A DNA stretch of 64,000 bases from Pachyseris speciosa (Eukaryota > Cnidaria > Anthozoa > Scleractinia > Pachyseridae): NCBI GenBank assembly GCA_016490735.1, contig JAEMWC010000010.1, positions 888,501 through 952,500 on the forward strand, read 5' to 3'. The notes beneath the pieces are model-generated. The model did not search any database and had not been told where the DNA came from. It saw nothing but the letters and a program-made list of their open reading frames with translations. A program made the position numbers and the translations under genes. Positions 58,301-64,000 of the stretch are shown here, piece after piece. Numbering within the stretch: the stretch's first letter is position 1; the number at the start of each line of letters is the position of its first letter.

Positions 58301-58619
58301 CTTTCAAGATATTCCATTTTCCCCAGAAATTTTCCATTTGGGAAGACCAAAACAGGCTTTCCATTTACATTCCATCCAAAATTTCCGGATTTTTTTTGCT
58401 AAATGGTAAACAACCCATATGTTCCTACTTACTAAATAAGGATAAAAAATTGTGAAGAAATTGCACAAGACCCCCTCTCTCCTCAATCTGTCCTCATCTT
58501 TCCCACTTGCTGCAACATCTTTCATTATTGCAATAACCTTAATTTGCTGCACACCACAATCTGAACACCTGGAACAGGCTTCCCCCTTAGTTAAAAGTCC
58601 AGCATATACTGACTTAAGT

Positions 58620-58905
58620 TGGTCAGGGCCAGCTGAGGCTAGTAAAAGTGTTCTTAACAAGTACACTGTAATATCGGCTGGCCAAGTAAAGGCAGGGCCG
58701 ACCCAGGCCAGCAGAATTCTCCATAAACCCAAGTTTGACTGGCCTGGGCCAGCCTTGGCCAGCCAAGGCCTGGCTGGGCCAGGCTGGGCCAAGCATTGTT
58801 TCATCCATTTACTGGACCAGGCCGGCCAGGCTGGGAAGGCTAGGGCCAGACCTGGCCAGCCAAAGCCGGCCTGGGCTGGCCCAGGCCGGCCTAGGCAGGA
58901 CGTAT
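58620..58905. repeat. GGCC-rich segment, third and largest
   Basis: Some 25 GGCC sites, most as GGCCAGGC, GGCCGGCC or GGCCAGCC, in about 285 bp of otherwise AT-rich surroundings. Open frames cross it on both strands (for example 58304-58948 minus) because it lacks stop codons. Confidence 0.85.
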
Positions 58906-59428
58906 TTTTGCACAGGCAAAAAACAAATGAAACAATAACGTTAACCACAAGTCATATACTCTACGGCTGGCATGATAGGACAAAGCATTGGCAAGTCCTT
59001 AATTATTGCTTACTGATAGCCAAATATTGCATTTTTCGCACAAGCCTTTGCGGAGATGTTTTAGACTTTAAAAACTTTCTTTTGTTCATTTCCGGGAAAC
59101 TCGAAATTCTAAAAGAGATCATGACTGCCAAAAAAGCACTTCCGAAATTTTATCGCGTGTGGGCTTTTCTACTTTAATGTGTTAAGTATAGTAATGTAAA
59201 GTAATGTAAGTAGATGGTAAATAAATGTAATATAAAATTACTACTGACAGTAACTGTATAAATTTTTTGTCTTGTAATAAATGTAATAAAAAAAAGTTAT
59301 TAACTAAACGCGCGCCACAAAAAAAAAAGAAAAAGAAATTCAGCCAGTTTCCAGTTTAAAAGTTCATTTTCCACTTTGATATTGCACTCTGTTACAATGA
59401 AAACACCCAGTTAAAACTACTGTCCTAC

Positions 59429-59523
59429 CAATGCTTTTCCATCCGTGCCAGTGCTGTATACTACTGCTCCCAGCCACTGTCCACTCTTCTCCTCTAAAAC
59501 ATCCCCTAGATCCGTTCTTGGAG
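59429..59523 (-). CDS. integrin alpha exon 2: blade 2, QWLG motif
   Basis: It encodes EEKSGQWLGAVVYSTG, the strongly conserved start of the second propeller blade (NEEKSDQWLG-type in animals). The acceptor TTTGCAG continues the split codon left by exon 1; the donor is GTAGGA and the exon ends in phase 0. A long intron of about 11 kb follows, full of LINE sequence. Confidence 0.9.
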
Positions 59524-59717
59524 CTGCAAATTAATTTGATAGAATTAAGAAAATGTGAATTTCCAGATCAAGATACTGTGAGTTTTGGTTTTCAACTGGG
59601 AATCAAATCTATGGGGAGGTGGAGAGGGGGAGTGAGTGATACTCCTATTTGTAGGTCTACCATGTAGGTACAGCTGTATGTACATTGTACTGCTGCAATG
59701 AATATATAAACTTACAG

Positions 59718-59742
59718 TGGGGAGGGGGGGGGGGGGGGGGGG
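59718..59742 (+). repeat. poly-G tract
   Basis: A run of about 18 G after GGGGAGG. Similar poly-G runs are at 6318 and 39897; these are likely assembly-sensitive. Confidence 0.9.
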
Positions 59743-60004
59743 CAGGGCAGCCTGGGAGATAAAGGAAAGTCCTCTGGGACTCTGGAAAATGTCAAGAAAA
59801 CAAGAAATAATTTTGGGACAGCAGGAAATTAAAGTTCAGAAAAGTTAAATCCTTACAGGAATGTCACCAAAAAATTGGGATGATATAATGCATCAATTTT
59901 CTGGGAGGACTTTAAATTTATACTTCTAATTACAGCTCAAACAGCAATTTCTTAGAGTTGTCACCCACATTTTTTAAGCAGTGTATATAATTAAAAAAAA
60001 ACTC

Positions 60005-60265
60005 ATTTATTTAATAATTCATGAAGGAAATTCAAAAGAAATTAATTTTTAATGTGTGTCTTTATATCTGATAAAGACAGCTAAATTTTACACCCAATTT
60101 TCTAGGCCAAAATAACCCAAAATCTAAATTTTAGTGTAGGAGTGGATAGATCACAGTAAAGCTTTTTAAAGCCATTCAATAAATTCACAATTCATGTTTT
60201 ATTAGTCCAAAACACTCGGCTGCACCTCATGTTTTAACACTCCTGCTCATTTATTAAACATTACA
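60005..60265 (+). repeat. dispersed 270-bp repeat, copy 2
   Basis: Second copy of the repeat at 46440-46712. Lies between integrin exons 1 and 2, whereas copy 1 is in intron 2. Confidence 0.8.
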
Positions 60266-60611
60266 TTTGATAATAATTGTGAAAACTTGTGAATAACTTA
60301 TGAAGACTTGACTTGTGAAAGCTGTAATAGAAAAAAATTGGCTTAAGTCTGACTTGTAACTGTTGTTTCATCGCTGCCAAGTGACTCTTCAAGACCTTTC
60401 TGATATTTGGCAAACTCAGCTTGTTGAGTATCTTGCTCAAAGTCCCATTCCCAATCAGTTCAGCACAAGCAATCTCGCCTTAATTATATCGCATAAGGAT
60501 TCCTGACTGCTAAATATTCACGAGAACATTTGTAATAATTATGAAAACTTGTGAATAACTTGTGAAAACTTGACTTGTGAAAGCTGTTAGTAATGGCTAG
60601 TCTGACAACTG

Positions 60612-60715
60612 TTCAGATATGGAGAGAATATTAAGAGAGTGAATGTTAAGAATATTAAGAGAATATTAAGAGTCAGAGTGAATGTTAAGAATATTAAGAG
60701 AATATTAAGAGAGTG
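60612..60715 (+). repeat. minisatellite of AGAATATTAAGAG
   Basis: GAATGTTAAGAATATTAAGA and AGAATATTAAGAGAGTG blocks repeat two to three times in 100 bp, about 90 bp from integrin exon 1's donor. Confidence 0.8.
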
Positions 60716-60809
60716 GATCTAAAGAGAGTAGTCGCTAACAATTCTCATGATTACCAGAGGCATTGACATAAGGATAAAACTATGCTAGATAAAAAAGGTT
60801 TGTACTCAC

Positions 60810-60937
60810 GAGTGTAATCAATATCAATAAGATTGCATTGTTGACTTCCAGTGTATTCACAACTGAATGCAGCTCCATATTTTGAAAATGTTGAAGAGCG
60901 AATAGTTACATTACTGAGTGGCGCACCAACTATAGCC
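60810..60937 (-). CDS. integrin alpha exon 1 (first visible): propeller blade 1 end to blade 2
   Basis: The frame opens with AIVGAPLSN, the usual strand of the first FG-GAP repeat, and has two cysteines (FSCEY, QQCNL) typical of the blade 1/2 disulfide. The acceptor is TTGAAG and the donor GTGAGT. Length is 128 nt (1 + 42 codons + 1), so an upstream exon must supply two bases of the first codon; that exon was not found up to 64000. Confidence 0.85.
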
Positions 60938-61217
60938 CTTCAAAAAAAATTGACAATAATCAATTATAAAATATTATTAATTTATAATTATACAGGGAGA
61001 TGTGAATGGAACAATTGAAGGGGTGCGTGGAATAATTATAAAGCCCTAAGTGACTCTTGATGTTCAGTCAAATTCTCTTTTTGTGTTACAAGCAAGTAAA
61101 GGGCAATTTGAATAAGAATCTAACAGCTGATCAGATGTCAGTTAGGGCTTTCTTCCACACACCCCTTCAATTGAATTCAGTACATTCCGTACTATAGTCC
61201 AGAGTAGACTGCTCTAC

Positions 61218-61487
61218 AGTTGGCTCATTTGGTAGTCAAGAGCACCAGACTGTTGAGCCAGAGGTTGCGGGTTCAGTCAAACCTGAGACCGACCACAAAG
61301 CAGGGTCTAAAAATAATGGGTGAAATCATGTCATCTGTGTGCTCAACATCTGGTTCAGTTCAGATGATCGTGTTATTGGGCAGTGACGTTAAGCCGTTGG
61401 CCTTGTCTCCTTCACCTCCGCACGTAAAACTGGAAGAGGACGTAAAAGAACCCACACACTGATTGAAAAGAGTGGGGAATGTAGTTA
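61218..61487 (+). mobile_element. tRNA-derived SINE with CGTAAAAGAACCCACACAC
   Basis: A tRNA-like head (GTTGGCTCATTTGGTAG, GAGGTTGCGGGTTC) is followed by GTTATTGGGCAGTGACGTTA, GGACGTAAAAGAACCCACAC and AAAGAGTGGGGAATGTAGTT, the body also found at 36903. Confidence 0.75.
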
Positions 61488-62578
61488 GGTTTACCTAAAA
61501 GATGGATGAATTCATGAATCCAGAATCCGGACTCCGGAATCTAGAAAATCAGAAAGAGCTCAGATTGAGGACAACATTTGAAACCAAATGTTTCTGCAAA
61601 TGATCAAACTAATGTCACTGTGTTTCGCCTATATCCAAAGTTGACATCAAAATGCTCCGACCTGTTTTGGATATACCGTTGGCTAAACTCAGCTAGCACC
61701 ATCTTGTATGAAACACGTAATTCAGTTACTAGGCAAGTTGTTTGTTTTGCTATACAATAATGTAAATAAAAGTAAGATGTTGATAATTTTTACTTAATTT
61801 CATTTTCTCTGTAACATTCGCAAGTTGATTGCCTTGTGAGTAAGGATCCTCGTACTTTGAACAAGCTAGGAGCGAGGGATGTATATGAGTGGCGGCGTTT
61901 TGATCAAATTTGATCGTAAGTTACACAACCTGCCTTGATTAGCTTTACTACATGCGAGTTGTGTATTTCTCTAAATTGTAATTTTTAAATTATTGAAATA
62001 AAGGGATGATGATGATGACAGGCGCAAAGCTTCATGGGGAGATTTATCTTGGACATCGAGTACCACCAGATTGGTCGTCCACAATTTCAGTGCCAGTAAA
62101 TGATCAAAAAGGTGCTTGAAATTTTGCTAAAAGTTGCTCGAAAATTGCTTGTCGTTTTCAAAAAGTTGCTCATTGTGCAAAAAGGTTTCTCAAAAGTTGT
62201 TCGTAAAAAACAATTAAGAATACTTAGTTTTGCTTTTTAAGATGACTTTATCCATTTCTGCTTATGTGCGAATGACAGGTTGTCAGCTTATTGAACCAAC
62301 TACTTTTAGCAACACAAACAGTTAGTTTGATAACTGATGGTCATTTCCGGAACATGGAAACAATAATTTTTAAAAACATCATGAGCACAAAGATAATAAT
62401 CCATGAAATTAATAAGAGGAATAAAAGATCCAAAGAAGATGATAGATGTCTTACAGGAGGAGGTAGGTGACAGGATGGAGTCTTAGTCTGGGACTAGGTT
62501 TGTTCCTTCCCGTTGAGTCTAGATTCCGGATTCCAGATTCTGGATTCCAGAGTCAGGATTCCATCTTTTAGGTAAACC
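61488..62578. mobile_element. 1.1-kb element with GGTTTACCTAAAAGATGGA ends
   Basis: GGTTTACCTAAAAGATGGA (61488-61506) and TCCATCTTTTAGGTAAACC (62560-62578) are perfect 19-bp inverses. GAATCC/GGATTC words follow just inside both ends. No transposase was recognised inside, so it is probably non-autonomous. Confidence 0.72.
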
Positions 62579-62674
62579 CGCTGAGTAAAATGGTGGTAAC
62601 CAAGATGGCGACAGATGCAAGTACCTCTCTTGGATATATTTTCAGCCTAAAAGTGATTTTTGTTTTACCGTAAG

Positions 62675-62778
62675 AGGGGTAGTCCACGGAGTAGTCCATA
62701 GGGTAGTCCATGGAGTACTCCGTGGGGTAGTCCACGGAGTGGGGGTCAGTGGGTAGTCCACGGAGTGGGGGTCAGTGT
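62675..62778 (+). repeat. minisatellite of GTAGTCCACGGAGT
   Basis: GGGTAGTCCACGGAGT or variants occur about seven times, with GGGGGTCAGTG twice toward the end. Confidence 0.88.
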
Positions 62779-62799
62779 TTTCAACTCTCCCTGATAATT

Positions 62800-64000
62800 A
62801 TGATAGTCCAGAGTAGAGCCAGTCAGTCTCAGTCAAGCACTCTTTTAGTTACCTATTGTAATAAAAGTCACAAGTCTACATTGTGTGGTAAATGAACAAA
62901 CCTACAGTGGATGTTTCAGAAACTGAATGCTGCAAACATATTACAAGTAATGACTGTAAGTAAATGGAGAAAAATTCATCAGAAGTGTATAGCATACAGT
63001 GTAAATGGAATGAAACTATCCTCCTTTATTAAGATCAACTTTCAATATATGTCCACTTAAGGGAGACCTGTTATTTTAACCTCAGCACTTCAAACAAGAC
63101 AACATCTTCTTCAGCTTACAAGAGGTTATAAATGTATATATAGGACCTCAGTGGAGAAAAATTACCAGGAGTGAGGACCAACATTTTGTGTCTGCTATCG
63201 AAGGTAGGTGTCCTCTTAGGTAATATGCACAAATGGATCAGGTCCAAATTCAATTCATCTCCATTTTGTTTATAATTGGAGGAGCTAATGCGAGGCTCGA
63301 GACTAACTTTTCAGCTTATAATTACTAACCCAGTGTAGTGACAAGTTTGATTCACAAGCCAAAACAAATTTTTCACTAGCCAGACTTGTTTGCCAGAAAT
63401 TGATCTTGTCAAGCAGTTTTAGTTAGGTACATGTACTATTTTTCAACCACAATTACCTACGCACAGCTTATCATCTTACAGTGTAATATATGTTGTAGTT
63501 TATTTTCTTTTGTTCTTGTGTATGGTAAGGTATGATAATGAGTACAAAACAAAGGAAAATAAAAATTGAACCAAGGATAAAACTGAGCCACAACATATAT
63601 ACGTATGTTTTACATTCTGTTTTGTAATTTATAAAACAGTATTTTTTATCCATAAATTTAGTTCTTTGAAATACAGTAACTTGAAGAGACACTGTAGTTA
63701 CAAATTAAATGTAGCTGGTATAGGAACCAAACTAACTTTTAAATTGGATGTTAGAATGTACCATATTTTTTACTCCAGTCAAATCCAAAATTCTTATGTC
63801 GGGTAGATTGGTCTTCATTTCGTTTCTTTCTGGTCCTCCAATGCTTAGAAGTTTTCACTGCAGCTAGCCAAAATGGCTAGTGAAGTGAAAAATCCACTAG
63901 CCAATTAGTCTGTGGCTAGTTGGCCACCGTTAGTCTCAAGCCCTGCTAATGGATCACAGGAAAAAGTTTCAATCAAATTTTCTTTCTACTGACCAAGTGG
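62800..64000. other. sequence upstream of integrin exon 1, nothing recognised
   Basis: An exon encoding the signal peptide and the YFGYSV part of blade 1 is expected on the minus strand here or beyond, but no segment with that character was found. Confidence 0.4.

Larger units (their letters stand above)
625..60937 (-). other. integrin alpha subunit gene, partial (23 visible exons)
   Basis: Integrin alpha subunits are type I membrane glycoproteins that pair with beta subunits to bind extracellular matrix and signal to actin. Read on the minus strand, 23 short open segments bounded by AG acceptors and GT donors join in phase to about 707 codons. They give FG-GAP blades (IVGAP, DIVSGAP, DILVGAP, DVAIGAP, DIVVGAY), three calcium loops, the QWLGAVV, GYCEAGFS and CDIGNPL signatures and the FEKKC...CSPDL thigh/calf boundary. 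No I/vWA domain is encoded between blades 2 and 3, so this is an I-less type. The signal peptide and first half of blade 1, plus calf-2, membrane segment and tail, lie outside the window or were not found. One 1-nt frame break is seen in exon 18. The family call is firm; ligand class (RGD, laminin or other) cannot be told from what is visible. Confidence 0.93.

Noticed and set aside
58304..58948. 214-codon minus-strand frame
   Set aside because: Long only because the GGCC-rich repeat has no stop codons; Gly-Pro-Ala-Trp composition reflects the repeat.

Overview
The window is eukaryotic, intron-rich and repeat-dense. It is most likely from an anthozoan cnidarian, probably a stony coral. I infer this from an invertebrate-type integrin alpha gene with small exons and GT-AG introns, families of tRNA-derived SINEs with a TGAATTTTTT...CAGGCTT tail, many short palindromic MITEs, and BEL/Pao, L1/Tx1-like, CR1-like and tyrosine-recombinase retroelements. 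There is no sign of prokaryotic organisation. The species call is an inference.

The one host gene I can support is an integrin alpha subunit on the minus strand, running across almost the whole window (60937 down to 625). I placed 23 coding exons (about 2.1 kb, about 707 codons). Reading phase joins from exon to exon except at one place (exon 18 to 19), where a single base appears to be missing in a GGGGG run at 9515-9519. Exons 1-14 build the seven-bladed FG-GAP beta-propeller without an inserted I/vWA domain. Three blades (exons 9/10, 11/12, 13/14) carry calcium-binding loops of D-x-[DN]-x-[DN]-x-x-x-D type. Exons 15-18 are the thigh region and exons 19-23 the calf-1 region. The signal peptide and first part of blade 1 (above 64000 or unseen), and calf-2, transmembrane segment and tail (below 1), are not in view.

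Layout from low to high coordinate: 1-5000 has the last visible exons (21-23), GAT and AAT microsatellites, a LINE C-terminal fragment, two tRNA-SINEs and a short retroposon with a 12-bp target-site duplication. 5000-11300 has exons 17-20 among MITEs and a 60-bp tandem repeat. 12382-18356 is a full-length, frame-broken BEL/Pao element inserted in the duplicated target site of a hairpin-forming retroposon, directly beside exon 16. 19340-29244 is one 9.75-kb intron holding a 2.8-kb minisatellite of 105-bp units. 27.6-33 kb has exons 10-14 with several MITEs. 33-42 kb has exons 4-9, SINEs and microsatellites. 42.6-46 kb has a CR1-like LINE remnant and a tyrosine-recombinase retroelement with split direct repeats. 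49-55.8 kb has two L1/Tx1-like LINE copies, one nearly full length. 55.8-64 kb has GGCC-rich repeats, a possible CpG-type promoter-like patch and exons 1-2.

Apart from integrin, no gene here looks functional: every retroelement open frame is broken, and the long open frames of the minisatellite result from its unit being a multiple of three. The parts most worth a second look are the retroposon insertion exactly across an integrin splice donor, the A1-B1-A2-B2 recombinase element, and the minisatellite with dozens of TGACGTC sites.
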